Positions 16,776-24,970 of a stretch of DNA of 64,000 nt are shown here, piece by piece; within the stretch, counting starts at the first letter, position 1; each line of letters starts with the position of its first letter. The DNA is from Pseudogemmobacter faecipullorum (GTDB lineage Bacteria; Pseudomonadota; Alphaproteobacteria; Rhodobacterales; Rhodobacteraceae): the NCBI RefSeq assembly GCF_020539525.1, contig NZ_JACDXX010000019.1:1-64000 (forward strand), given 5' to 3'. A model generated the notes under the pieces. The model ran no database searches. It worked only from the letters and a program-made list of their open reading frames with translations, and was not told the DNA's origin. Made by a program: the position numbers and the translations under genes.

Positions 16776-17180
16776 TCAGACCAGTTTTGCGGTATGCTCT
16801 GCGTCATACTCGGAAACCGTCATCACCCACTTTCGGGTTGTTCTCGGCTCGCCCGTTTGCCGATCTGTGTATTCTTCGACCTCGTTTGTCATGCTGCCCC
16901 ACAGCTCGATCATGTCGCCTGCCTTCGGCGGGGTCTGCGCCATCGGGTTAGCCACATCGGGCCGATAAATCCGCACATCCATCGTCAATTCCTGACTGCG
17001 GTTGTCACCGTGGTTGTCGGTGTAGTTGCGGATGATGCGGATGGCCGAAAGGATCGCCTTGTTGCCACTGTTATCTTTGCGATCGGAGATATGCGGATCG
17101 CGGATGAAGCGCCCGCGAGCGTAAGTCAGAAGGGGGGAAGTCGGTGAGTTCATGCCGGAGTCCTTTGCTGCACGAGCCAT
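16776..17180 (-). CDS. SSB-like OB-fold protein, 134 aa
   Basis: The order of motifs suggests a single-strand DNA-binding OB fold: YARGRFIRDPHI near the start (compare GRLGRDPE of SSB), ELTMDVRIYRPD in the middle, then GDMIELWGSM and a YTDRQTGEPRTT loop before the last strand. It lacks the acidic C-terminal tail of bacterial SSB. I use ATG 17180, which follows GAGG by 8 nt; ATG 17210 is an alternative. As the last gene downstream of the telomere resolvase it may support replication or conjugal DNA processing. The assignment is by pattern only. Confidence 0.5.
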   Translation of the reverse strand: MARAAKDSGMNSPTSPLLTYARGRFIRDPHISDRKDNSGNKAILSAIRIIRNYTDNHGDNRSQELTMDVRIYRPDVANPMAQTPPKAGDMIELWGSMTNEVEEYTDRQTGEPRTTRKWVMTVSEYDAEHTAKLV

Positions 17181-17341
17181 ATTCAGATCCTCAAAAAGAC
17201 TGCGGCCCATGCCGCCTGGGCAAAATACTGCCCTCGACAGCGTAACAAGACAAGTTGTTTTTTACACTATTTTTGACGGATAGCTCCGCATCGAGCCGCT
17301 TCCAGGGGAAAGCTCCGCAGGCTCACGGCAGGGTATGCGGT

Positions 17342-18382
17342 CTACCTTTTCAGCCAGTAACCGCGTGGCGGCTGGCGAATTTCGTGCTTGGCGCAGTATT
17401 TTCGCACTGCGGCTTCGCTTACCCCGCAGATCGCGCCGATTACCGTCTTAGGATGCTCCAACAGGAGCCTGCGCATCAGCAAAGGGGTCATATCTGCCCA
17501 GTCGATCGAATTGGGCGTGAATGTCCCGTGGCGCATTTCACTGACCTTATCAGCTCTGTTCTGCTCCATGCGAACCATAGCCTCTCGCACAGCTTTCAGC
17601 ACCTCTCTCTCTCGCTCGCTGATCCGTTTGCTCTGGACTTCTGCTTCGCGCTGATGCAGCTCTTCGGCGGCGCAGATCGCATCAACCTCCAACAGCTCAA
17701 CCGAATTGAGCGCGGCGTGGCTTCTGGGCGCAGCCCCATAGTGATGCAGCACGAGATCAGTGCCGCTCGGCTCTGATCTGAACGGAAATCTGTTCCAGAG
17801 GGAAATCAGAAGATCGGCCAGATGATACTCACCGGCTTCGGGCTTCGCGCAGTGGCGCAGGACTGCTTGTTCGATCAGCTCGTGACCGGATTTTCCGAGA
17901 GGCCAACGGGCCAACCGCCAGAACCTGTTATCAGAGTGAGTAACCTGTTGTGTCGCAAGATCACGGAAATGAACCAGGACAGGACGCGATATTCCCATAT
18001 CCTGTGATTGGTCTGAAACTGTGCGCAGATGGCACAAGACAGCCCTCAGCATCAGAGTGACCAAGTGCTTCTCTGCAACCTCATGGGAATAACCAGTCCC
18101 GATAACATCGAGGTATTCATCCTCGAAAGTTACCGCTGCCTCTTCGCTGCTGCCATGCGCAGACAGGCTCCGGCTATCTCGGCTGCGCATATCGCGCCGC
18201 ATGAAGACTTCTTCCTCGATGCGGCATTTGCGCTCAAATCGCAGAGCATCAGTTCTTACCAGCATGGGGCGCGTTGTGGGGCCAAACAGGCTCGCCACAC
18301 TGGCAGGGTTTAAGAGAGTGCTAAGGCAGTTCTGCCAGTCTTCGCGGCCTTTCAGAATCTGTGTGAAACGCTCCGTAGACAT
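17342..18382 (-). CDS. Hypothetical protein with C-terminal HTH, 346 aa
   Basis: ATG 18382 follows a strong GGGGGGAG box; a longer frame to 18547 lacks one and overlaps the nuclease gene. Most of the protein is unrecognised and helical. The last 50 residues (LLEHPKTVIGAICGVSEAAV then RKYCAKHEI and PPRGYW) look like a helix-turn-helix of the type used by DNA-binding regulators. A coiled-coil-like stretch (EELHQREAEVQSKRISERER) precedes it. It lies 13 nt after the nuclease gene in the telomere-resolvase operon, so a role in replication control or DNA maintenance is possible. Confidence 0.6.
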   Translation of the reverse strand: MSTERFTQILKGREDWQNCLSTLLNPASVASLFGPTTRPMLVRTDALRFERKCRIEEEVFMRRDMRSRDSRSLSAHGSSEEAAVTFEDEYLDVIGTGYSHEVAEKHLVTLMLRAVLCHLRTVSDQSQDMGISRPVLVHFRDLATQQVTHSDNRFWRLARWPLGKSGHELIEQAVLRHCAKPEAGEYHLADLLISLWNRFPFRSEPSGTDLVLHHYGAAPRSHAALNSVELLEVDAICAAEELHQREAEVQSKRISEREREVLKAVREAMVRMEQNRADKVSEMRHGTFTPNSIDWADMTPLLMRRLLLEHPKTVIGAICGVSEAAVRKYCAKHEIRQPPRGYWLKR

Positions 18383-18395
18383 GGCTCCCCCCCAA

Positions 18396-18872
18396 TCAGT
18401 TTGATCTGCGCCAGCTCGCGGGACGCTCAAACTGGCTTGCCCAGATTCCCTGCTGCTCGCGCTCGGCCTGTTTTTCGAGGCCCACATAGTCCCGAGAATA
18501 CTGCGTATAGGCGACAGCCCAGCCATTGCGCACCATCCACGCCCCAAGATCCACGCCTCCCAGGCGACAGACGGCCACGATGCGCTTGTAGCGGTCTATG
18601 TCGCGCTGCTCGCAGGCGACCGTAGAGCGGCCTATCAGGTCAGAGAGGGCCAGTGCTGCGGTGCGCCCGCAGCGCCAGTCCTGACCGCCCATAACGCATG
18701 TCTGGCGACCCTCGGGGGCATCAATGCCGAAGAGGCGAATGCGCTGGCCGTGCATTTCCAGCGTGTCTCCGTCGAGAACAGAGACCACGCCGGTCAGGGT
18801 CTGGGCAGACGCCGGAGCCGCAGCACCGGCAAGGGCAAGCAACACGGAGAGCAGAAAGGCGCGAGAAACCAT
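18396..18872 (-). CDS. Secreted staphylococcal-nuclease-like protein, 158 aa
   Basis: A Sec signal peptide (MVSRAFLLSVLLALAGAAAP ending ASA) precedes an SNase domain: VVSVLDGDTLEM and RIRLFGIDAPEG hold the conserved Asp residues and the catalytic Arg of the family; DRYKRIVAVC gives the second Arg region and WASQFERP the C-terminal part. Such proteins cut DNA or RNA with calcium in the periplasm. It lies 3 nt after the telomere resolvase gene, so the two are translationally close. Plasmid-borne SNase homologues are common near conjugation genes. Confidence 0.85.
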   Translation of the reverse strand: MVSRAFLLSVLLALAGAAAPASAQTLTGVVSVLDGDTLEMHGQRIRLFGIDAPEGRQTCVMGGQDWRCGRTAALALSDLIGRSTVACEQRDIDRYKRIVAVCRLGGVDLGAWMVRNGWAVAYTQYSRDYVGLEKQAEREQQGIWASQFERPASWRRSN

Positions 18873-18875
18873 AGA

Positions 18876-20246
18876 TCATCCCTTGTATTTGCTGGGCCAC
18901 AACTCGGCCACGTTCACCCCAAGAGCCTCTGCAATGGCGGTGTGAACATCAACCGACCCTTTGGCGACGAGGTTGCGCCAGACAGTCGATCGGTTCTTGC
19001 CGGTCTTCTCGGCCAGAGAGTTCACAGAGACGCCTGCAAGCCGCAGCCGCTCTTTGATGACCTCTGGGGCCACATCGCCCTTGCTCGGCGCAGCACGGCT
19101 CGCCTTTGCCGCCGCAGCCTGTTTGTCCGAGACGCGCTGCGCCTTGGTAAACTGGTGCTGGCCCGCTTCCTTCTCAGCGCGGAATTGAGCCTCTTCGTCC
19201 AACGCCGCTTGAAGGATGCGCTTGCGCTCGATCTCTGCCTTATCTGCGTCCTTCTCTTCGAGATAGTAGCGCACATACGACAGGGCCGTTTTCATGTTGC
19301 CTTCGCTATGCCCCAGAATTTGAGCATAATAGGCATCCTTATGGATGTTGGAGGGTGCGTGATGCTTGAAGCAGATTTCGGCATACAGCGCCCGCAGAGA
19401 TTTCAACGAAAAGTCGGTGTCGATCGGCCAAGCCTTACCAATCTCGGACTCACGCAAAATGGTGTTGAAGCGGGGGTTGTGATAGGAATTTACATAGTCG
19501 AAATCAGCTTCGGCAATGCTCTGCCCAAGGTCTGACTTCCTGAATTTCTCGATGGCCTCAACCACATCTTTAGCGGGTGCGAGAGTAGGAATACCGAAAA
19601 GCTCTTCAAATTTTGTCCCTTCGGCTCCGCGAGTTTTAGTCTGCCCTTTGAAGTCGATCAGCCACTTTTGAACGATGGCTCCATTCTGGACTTTTACAGC
19701 GTGAACAGAAAACTCACCCACTTTCAGCACTTCGATAAAGCGCCGACCAGTCAGCAGCATTAGTGCGATGGCGCGTTTCTCTTCACTGCTTCCTTTCAGC
19801 CACTTCTGGGCAATCGCAACGATCTCGCGGTAGTTGCCAACCAGAATGAGGCTATTGGCGTTTTCAAACTGCTTGCGCTCATAAGCAGCGTTGATTTTCT
19901 CCAAAACGCCTGGGTCGTTTTTGACGATGCTTCTGACACGATCAAGCACCTGAACACGACGGCCTTCATCCTGCTCATGTGCCGTGATTGCGTCAGTCAG
20001 TGCCTTGCGAAACTTAGAGACATAGAGCTTCTTGGTGCTGTCGGTCTTGTCGGAGAACCCTTCCTTCATCCTGTTCCAAGCATTCTCGATCTGCTCATTG
20101 CAGCGCGGCTTGAATGCAGGGATGACACGCGGGATCACATCGGCAACGAATGCCTCGATCTCGGCAGTCAGATCAAAGGTGCGGCTGCGCACACGCGGGC
20201 GCGGTGCGTCGTCTTCATGTCCTGTCTCGATCATGTCGTTGGTCAT
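18876..20246 (-). CDS. Hairpin telomere resolvase (protelomerase) with C-terminal HTH, 456 aa
   Basis: The middle of the protein matches TelK/TelN/TelA telomere resolvases closely. LLTGRRFIEVLKVGEFSV aligns with SGRRMIEIMLQGEFSV of TelK. FKGQTKTR supplies the catalytic Lys (204), SLRALYAEICF the second Arg (285), QILGH the His (313), and Y324 the nucleophile, 11 residues after the His as in TelA. Such enzymes convert replicated inverted-repeat telomeres into covalently closed hairpin ends, so the replicon should be linear. At the C-terminus an Xre-like HTH (VSVNSLAEKTGKNRSTVWRN) is fused, which I do not recall from other resolvases. ATG 20246 is chosen over 20312 because promoter elements lie between them. 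Target telomeres are not identified in the window. Confidence 0.88.
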   Translation of the reverse strand: MTNDMIETGHEDDAPRPRVRSRTFDLTAEIEAFVADVIPRVIPAFKPRCNEQIENAWNRMKEGFSDKTDSTKKLYVSKFRKALTDAITAHEQDEGRRVQVLDRVRSIVKNDPGVLEKINAAYERKQFENANSLILVGNYREIVAIAQKWLKGSSEEKRAIALMLLTGRRFIEVLKVGEFSVHAVKVQNGAIVQKWLIDFKGQTKTRGAEGTKFEELFGIPTLAPAKDVVEAIEKFRKSDLGQSIAEADFDYVNSYHNPRFNTILRESEIGKAWPIDTDFSLKSLRALYAEICFKHHAPSNIHKDAYYAQILGHSEGNMKTALSYVRYYLEEKDADKAEIERKRILQAALDEEAQFRAEKEAGQHQFTKAQRVSDKQAAAAKASRAAPSKGDVAPEVIKERLRLAGVSVNSLAEKTGKNRSTVWRNLVAKGSVDVHTAIAEALGVNVAELWPSKYKG

Positions 20247-20271
20247 TGCAACACTCCGCGCTACAAAATCG

Positions 20272-20312
20272 CTATGCAACAAGTTATATAATGGAAAAGG
20301 CGCAGCGGTCAA
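20272..20312 (-). promoter_or_regulatory. Telomere resolvase promoter with GTTGCATAG box
   Basis: On the minus strand TTGACC (20312-20307) is followed after 16 nt by TATATA (20290-20285) and, 4 nt later, GTTGCATAG (20280-20272). The same order occurs at 259-299. A repressor bound at the box would block initiation; the resolvase's own C-terminal HTH is a candidate. Confidence 0.6.
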
Positions 20313-20353
20313 ACTCTTTTTTGCCCATTACGCCCTTATTTTTTACCACTCAA

Positions 20354-20379
20354 ATCCATGTTGCATGGATGTTGCATCT
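20354..20379. repeat. Twin ATGTTGCAT dyads
   Basis: ATCCATG TTG CATGGAT (20354-20370) is a 7-bp inverted repeat around TTG, and GATGTTGCATC (20369-20379) repeats the core. The two centres are 12 bp apart. They sit upstream of the telomere resolvase promoter and share GTTGCAT with its downstream box, so they look like operators. Confidence 0.45.
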
Positions 20380-22876
20380 ATTTATTCGTGTCGATCCACT
20401 TGGACAGAGCCACACGATCTTTCCTTGCATAATCAGGGATTTCCAACCCCTTTCGCGCCGCAATGCTCTCAGCAAATCCGATAGATTTTGAGCTGGGCGC
20501 TCCATCTGTATAGGTCTTGGCCGCGCCATTTGCGGCAGGACCAGCGGATTTATTCTTCTCGATCCACTCCGACACCTTGCGACTGTCCTTCTCGATCCCG
20601 TCAGGCAGTTTCAGCCCTTTCTCTGCCGCAATCTTATTGGCGAAGTTCATCTGTGCCGCAGAGGCAGGCCGTGGGCCGGAGCTGGCCGCGCCAGCACCAG
20701 CTCCACTGCCGCCTTTGTTCTGCTCGATCCACTCGGAGACCTTGCGGCTGTCCTTTTCGATCCCATCAGGCAGGGCGAGCCCTTTTTCCGCTGCGATCTT
20801 GGTAGCGAAGTTCATCTGGGCAGCAGAGGCAGGCCGTGGGCCGGTCTCACCCTCCCCACGGGGTTTCAGTTCGCCCAGATAAGCGCGGCACTTGTCGAAG
20901 TCAGTCAGCACACCGGAGGGCGGTGACTTCTTGCCTTCCCGCTTCGCCTTTGACTTCGCGGCCATGACCATTGCCGGTGTTGGCTTGCCCCCGCCCTTCT
21001 TGACGGTCAGCCCTTGCAGGATCACACCGTCTTGCTGGGCGCGGATCAGTCCGTCGATCGCATCCTGTGCCAACTGGCAAATCTTGTTGACCGTCTCTGC
21101 GGCCTTGGCCTCGCCCGACTTGATCGAGTTGAGCATGTGTTCCAGCTCTGCTGTCATGCCCACATCGAGTAGTTTTGGGGCGTATTTCAGCAGGGTATTA
21201 TAGAGCGCCATACCGCCCTCGGTGACAGTCACCACCGATCCCTTGCCCAGACTGATGAAGCCGCGATCCTTCATGTTCACGACAACATCCTTGCGCGTGG
21301 CTTCGGTCCCGATCCCTTCTGTCTCTTTGAGGATGGCGCGGAGCTGGGGGTCTTCCACCTGACGCCATGCCTCGATCATTTCGATCAGGATGCTCGCATC
21401 GGTGAGGCGCGGCGGTGGCTTTGTCGTCAGCTTTTGAAGGCCCGTGCCAGTAGACTGCACTGGATCTTGGTCATTGAAGGGGGGCAGTGCGCCTGCATCA
21501 TCTTCTGCCGCCTCTTCATCGCCTGCGGCTTCTTTCGCAGCACGGCCCATCGCCTCGTGCCAGCCTGGGCTGACCTCAACCGTGCCACTGGTGCTGAAAT
21601 CTTTTCCGCCCAGCACGATCGACAGCTTGGTAGCGTCATAGACCCTGTTGGGACTGACTGCGGCCAGATAGCGGCGGGCGATCAGCTCGAACAGGGTTTG
21701 CTCGTCGCTGTTCATCCTTTGCCAGATCGCGGGCCAGTCCTTGATGGTGTTGACGTTAGGCACGATCGCAGAGTGCGCCGCGCCTTTGAGGTCTTTATCC
21801 GAAAAAGCACCCTTCTCACGCCGGATCACAGGCCCTGCCTGGGCGTAGCTCACGGGCGCCATAAACGGCAGGCCGAGAATGCCTTTGAACATCGCTGGCG
21901 CATTCTCAATCTCAGCCTCCGGCAGACTGACTTCCATCGAGCGCGGGTAGGTGGCGACTTTATGGGTCTCATAAAGCGCCTGCATCACATCAGTCGTCTT
22001 TTCCACCGGCCATTTGAACCGTCGGCTGGCTTCGACCTGTAGCTTGGAAAGCGAGAACAGCACTGGGGGCTTTTGCTGCTTTCCCCGATCCTTCCTGACC
22101 GTGATCGGACCCTTATAGTCCTTTGCGAGATCGGCAATTTTCTGGGCTTCGGCAGCATCGAACATCCGGCCTTTTTCGCCTGGATTATGGGTCAGCTTGG
22201 TTTGGCCGGCTGCGCCCTGAACCTGCACCCACGGATGGAAGTAATCGCGTGGGACGTGATTGCGGATCGCCAGCTCACGGCGACAGACAATCCCAAATGC
22301 AGGGGTCAGAACGCGGCCAATCGAAACCACCATCCGCACCCCTTTAGGGGTCAGAGCCTCACTGGCCGAGCGGGTCAGAGAAAGGTTGTAGATGTGGTCG
22401 GCATTGGAGCGGGCCTTGTAGCTCTGGTAGAGCAGCCGCAGGTTTTCTGCGGGCTGCGCCTTCGCAAATGCCTCTTCGATCGACTTCTTGTCTTCGCCCA
22501 GTGGCAGAACGCGCAGAAGTCGCCCATCCCAATTTATGTCACGCTTGAGCTGCTGGATAATATCGCCACCAATCCCCTCACCCTCGCGGTCAGGGTCTGT
22601 GGCGATGTAGATAGTATCCGCCTTCTTGGCCCGCTCTCTGATCTCTCTGTAGCGCTTCTCCGCATCCGCATCCCGAAAGATGGAAGGGTAGAACTCGTCT
22701 CCCTCGCGCAGCAGCCCGATCGACCACTCTTTCCAGCGCTCAGGCCGCAGCTTGTCAGGCGGCATCAGCTCGAAAAGATGGCCTCGCGCCGACAGGATTT
22801 CGCCATATCGGTTTCCGATGTTTGTGCGATAGGTCTGTGCTTGGCTGGGCTTCTCAGCAATGACGATCGAGGCCAT
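20378..22876 (-). CDS. DNA topoisomerase III-like protein (TopB/TraE type) with C-terminal repeats, 832 aa
   Basis: A type IA topoisomerase: the TOPRIM domain begins MASIVIAEKPSQAQ and has IATDPDREGEG (metal-binding DxDxE-like acidic cluster near residue 93), and the active-site tyrosine is in VATYPRSM near residue 312. After the catalytic core the C-terminus has three tandem units of about 50 residues containing PASAAQMNFA-KIAAEKGL and KVSEWIE; the third is divergent. Such enzymes separate linked single strands and act in plasmid replication and conjugation (TraE of RP4). It is encoded upstream of the telomere resolvase with a promoter region between them. Confidence 0.85.
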   Translation of the reverse strand: MASIVIAEKPSQAQTYRTNIGNRYGEILSARGHLFELMPPDKLRPERWKEWSIGLLREGDEFYPSIFRDADAEKRYREIRERAKKADTIYIATDPDREGEGIGGDIIQQLKRDINWDGRLLRVLPLGEDKKSIEEAFAKAQPAENLRLLYQSYKARSNADHIYNLSLTRSASEALTPKGVRMVVSIGRVLTPAFGIVCRRELAIRNHVPRDYFHPWVQVQGAAGQTKLTHNPGEKGRMFDAAEAQKIADLAKDYKGPITVRKDRGKQQKPPVLFSLSKLQVEASRRFKWPVEKTTDVMQALYETHKVATYPRSMEVSLPEAEIENAPAMFKGILGLPFMAPVSYAQAGPVIRREKGAFSDKDLKGAAHSAIVPNVNTIKDWPAIWQRMNSDEQTLFELIARRYLAAVSPNRVYDATKLSIVLGGKDFSTSGTVEVSPGWHEAMGRAAKEAAGDEEAAEDDAGALPPFNDQDPVQSTGTGLQKLTTKPPPRLTDASILIEMIEAWRQVEDPQLRAILKETEGIGTEATRKDVVVNMKDRGFISLGKGSVVTVTEGGMALYNTLLKYAPKLLDVGMTAELEHMLNSIKSGEAKAAETVNKICQLAQDAIDGLIRAQQDGVILQGLTVKKGGGKPTPAMVMAAKSKAKREGKKSPPSGVLTDFDKCRAYLGELKPRGEGETGPRPASAAQMNFATKIAAEKGLALPDGIEKDSRKVSEWIEQNKGGSGAGAGAASSGPRPASAAQMNFANKIAAEKGLKLPDGIEKDSRKVSEWIEKNKSAGPAANGAAKTYTDGAPSSKSIGFAESIAARKGLEIPDYARKDRVALSKWIDTNK

Positions 22877-22893
22877 TTACAGCTCTCCTTTGC

Positions 22894-23502
22894 TCAGGGA
22901 GCGGGGGCAGGCTCCAAGCCTGCCAAAGCTCCATCAACGACGCCTTGCACAGCCTCCACGATCAAAGCTGGATCGCGGTTGGTGGCTTGCACAAGGGCAT
23001 TAAACTCTTCGATCTGGACAGCGAGCATCGAGCGCCCGTCCAGTCTTATGTCTGAAATTCGGTATTGGCCTGCCGTGTCCTGGGCCACGACCAGCTCCGC
23101 GCCAAAACGGCCCTGAATGCCTGGGCCGGTCACGACAACAGGCACAAGCGCCTGCCCATTTCTCGTCTGCGCATTCCCATTACCATTGAGATCGAGGGCA
23201 TACCCCCCCGACGCCGATAGAATTTCGGCCGCGAATTTGAAGATCAAAGCGCGGGACAGAGCTGCAAGCTGCTCTTCGGAAAACAGGGTCTGATGGCTGG
23301 CAACGATGCGGGTCACGATCTCAGCCCCTGCCATGTTCTCTCGCACTGCCTGCGCCACGAGATCGAGGCGGCGCATCGGTGGGTCTTGCGGGCTGATGCT
23401 GCGCAGAGCTGCGCTGAAATCCCCCACGACCCCGCCCTGCCCCTGTGCGTGAGCTGCACCGGCCAGAGCGATCAGTAATGCCAGAGCTGCGCCCCGTATC
23501 AT
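22894..23502 (-). CDS. Exported MlaC/Ttg2D-like protein, 202 aa
   Basis: The start at 23502 gives a signal peptide (MIRGAALALLIALAGAAHA) and overlaps the previous gene's stop by 4 bp (ATGA), so the genes are coupled; an upstream frame to 23598 is spurious. The mature part has the MlaC order: helical RRLDLVAQAVRENM, LFSEEQLAALSRAL, strands ending YRISDIRLDGRSM, then the helix QIEEFNALV. MlaC proteins bind phospholipid in the periplasm. As the last gene of a conjugation operon it may help the envelope during transfer. Identity is by pattern only. Confidence 0.55.
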   Translation of the reverse strand: MIRGAALALLIALAGAAHAQGQGGVVGDFSAALRSISPQDPPMRRLDLVAQAVRENMAGAEIVTRIVASHQTLFSEEQLAALSRALIFKFAAEILSASGGYALDLNGNGNAQTRNGQALVPVVVTGPGIQGRFGAELVVAQDTAGQYRISDIRLDGRSMLAVQIEEFNALVQATNRDPALIVEAVQGVVDGALAGLEPAPAP

Positions 23503-24074
23503 GACGGCGATCCGAGGGCTGCACAGAGCTGCGGGACACCCGCATCTACCCCCAGAGTGTTTGCGACGATCCGCACCACGTCCACGATGTAGAAGCAAGC
23601 CAAGCCACCGAGCAGATAGACCACACCGCTCCTGACCCCGTTGGGGTTGAAGCCCTTGGCCTTGTCATCAAAGTTCAGAAAGGCATTGAAGACGCCGATG
23701 ATCCCAACAGCCATGAACAGCAGGTTCACCACCCGCACAAAGCGGTCGCAGTAGCCTGTCTCTACCGCTCCGTTGATATAGGCCAGCACCGCAGCTTCCG
23801 TTGAGGCCCCACCCCCAAGCGCCGCATCCGCAGCCCGCCAAAGCACCACTGCCGGAATGGTCATCAGGCCCCCGATGATGCAGCGCACCATCAAAGACAG
23901 GGGCCGGTTGTCGCGTGAAGGACGCCGGAAGTCCTCTTGCAGCACCATGTAGAGGTTCGACATGCTCGAAAAAATCACGAGCATCCCGACAAAGGCCATC
24001 AGCGCCATAATGAGCTGAATGAAGGACGGCAGCGCCGCATCACCGAGCCTCAGAAGGATTGAATCAAGGTTCAT
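23499..24074 (-). CDS. Inner-membrane protein, type IVB conjugation (DotE/DotP-like), 191 aa
   Basis: Several hydrophobic spans are visible: residues about 16-38 (FIQLIMALMAFVGMLVIFSS), 62-80, 112-132 (VVNLLFMAVGIIGVFNAFL) and 150-172. This architecture, and its place among Dot/Icm-like genes, fits the small membrane proteins IcmC/DotE or IcmD/DotP (TraQ/TraR of IncI). The exact member is not certain. It begins 12 nt after a small exported coiled-coil gene and overlaps the MlaC-like gene by 4 bp. Confidence 0.5.
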   Translation of the reverse strand: MNLDSILLRLGDAALPSFIQLIMALMAFVGMLVIFSSMSNLYMVLQEDFRRPSRDNRPLSLMVRCIIGGLMTIPAVVLWRAADAALGGGASTEAAVLAYINGAVETGYCDRFVRVVNLLFMAVGIIGVFNAFLNFDDKAKGFNPNGVRSGVVYLLGGLACFYIVDVVRIVANTLGVDAGVPQLCAALGSPS

Positions 24075-24086
24075 CGCTCAGTCCCC

Positions 24087-24356
24087 CTATTTGCCCTGCT
24101 CAAGACGAAGAAGCCGCTGCTCAAGCTCATAAATCAGCGCCCTCAACCGCTCATTCTCACTCTCGACCTGCAAGACACGGCGGTTGAGGTTTTCCAGCTC
24201 AAGGTTCGCCAGAGGGTCCATGCCTTGCATGAAATCGACCTCTGGCGGCGGAACATAGTCACGCACCTCGCGCTCGCCCGTCGGCGCTTGGGTCTGCGCA
24301 CCAACAGCGGTCCCAAAACTCAGCAAAAGGCCGACCAGGAGAGCAATACGTTTCAT
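24087..24356 (-). CDS. Small exported coiled-coil protein, 89 aa
   Basis: From ATG 24356 the protein has a signal peptide (MKRIALLVGLLLSFGTAVGA), a short proline-rich link, and a strong heptad-repeat coiled coil (LELENLNRRVLQVESENERL onward). The start overlaps the upstream gene's stop by 4 bp. It probably oligomerises in the periplasm. No named family is recognised. Lipobox cysteine is absent, so it is not a lipoprotein. Confidence 0.6.
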   Translation of the reverse strand: MKRIALLVGLLLSFGTAVGAQTQAPTGEREVRDYVPPPEVDFMQGMDPLANLELENLNRRVLQVESENERLRALIYELEQRLLRLEQGK

Positions 24357-24961
24357 TTCCAGAAGCACCCCTGACCGCCCTGCTGATAGGTGAAAGCAGC
24401 CATCGCCCCCACTTGCGCATCATCCGTCACCCGTGCCGGATCGCGTTGTTCAGAAGCCAGCCCAGCGATCACGAAGTTATTGCCAGCAGCACCGCTGACG
24501 ACTTCCTCATTTTCCCAAGCCGCCGAGAGCGCCGGAGCAGCCTTTTCGTTTGCGGAGAAGAACAGCACGTCGCTGTCAGATACCTGCATGGCCGCATACT
24601 GCATTTCCTCGACCATGTTGCCCGTGCCGGTGCGCGGCCCGTTGTTCAGGCCAACACCTTCGCCCCAGCCGGTGCAGACCTTAAAGCCTGCCGCCGTCAG
24701 ATCCTCCTGCCAGCGCTCTGCGAGCGGGCCTTGAAAATCACCGTAAACGCCGACAGTCAGCCTATCGCGGACGGGTTTCAGCAGCTCGATAGCAGCATCC
24801 ATCTTGGGCCGATCGACAGGACCGTAGATCATCCAGACGATAGGGCCGCTGGACGCAAGCGCCTTGTTCAGATCATTTTCGACTGCCGACAGATTGATAC
24901 CGTCTGCCGATGCAGCCGAACCAAATGCCAAAAGCCCCAGAGCAAGCGAAACTGCCTTCAT
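24353..24961 (-). CDS. Exported hypothetical protein, 202 aa
   Basis: A signal peptide (MKAVSLALGLLAFGSAASA) is followed by a mixed alpha/beta domain with only two cysteines (CTGW and GCFWK at the extreme C-terminus) that may pair. I recognise no family; segments IVWMIYGPVDRPKMDAAIEL and TVGVYGDFQGPL suggest a beta-alpha-beta fold. It starts 9 nt after the M23-type hydrolase gene and is coupled to the coiled-coil gene downstream. Confidence 0.55.
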   Translation of the reverse strand: MKAVSLALGLLAFGSAASADGINLSAVENDLNKALASSGPIVWMIYGPVDRPKMDAAIELLKPVRDRLTVGVYGDFQGPLAERWQEDLTAAGFKVCTGWGEGVGLNNGPRTGTGNMVEEMQYAAMQVSDSDVLFFSANEKAAPALSAAWENEEVVSGAAGNNFVIAGLASEQRDPARVTDDAQVGAMAAFTYQQGGQGCFWK

Positions 24962-24970
24962 AATCTGACC

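Noticed and set aside
20247..20377. Telomere (resolution) site next to the resolvase gene
   Set aside because: In phage N15 the site is close to telN, so I looked here. Only short dyads (7 bp) are present, far below the long palindrome expected. The telomeres are presumably outside the window.
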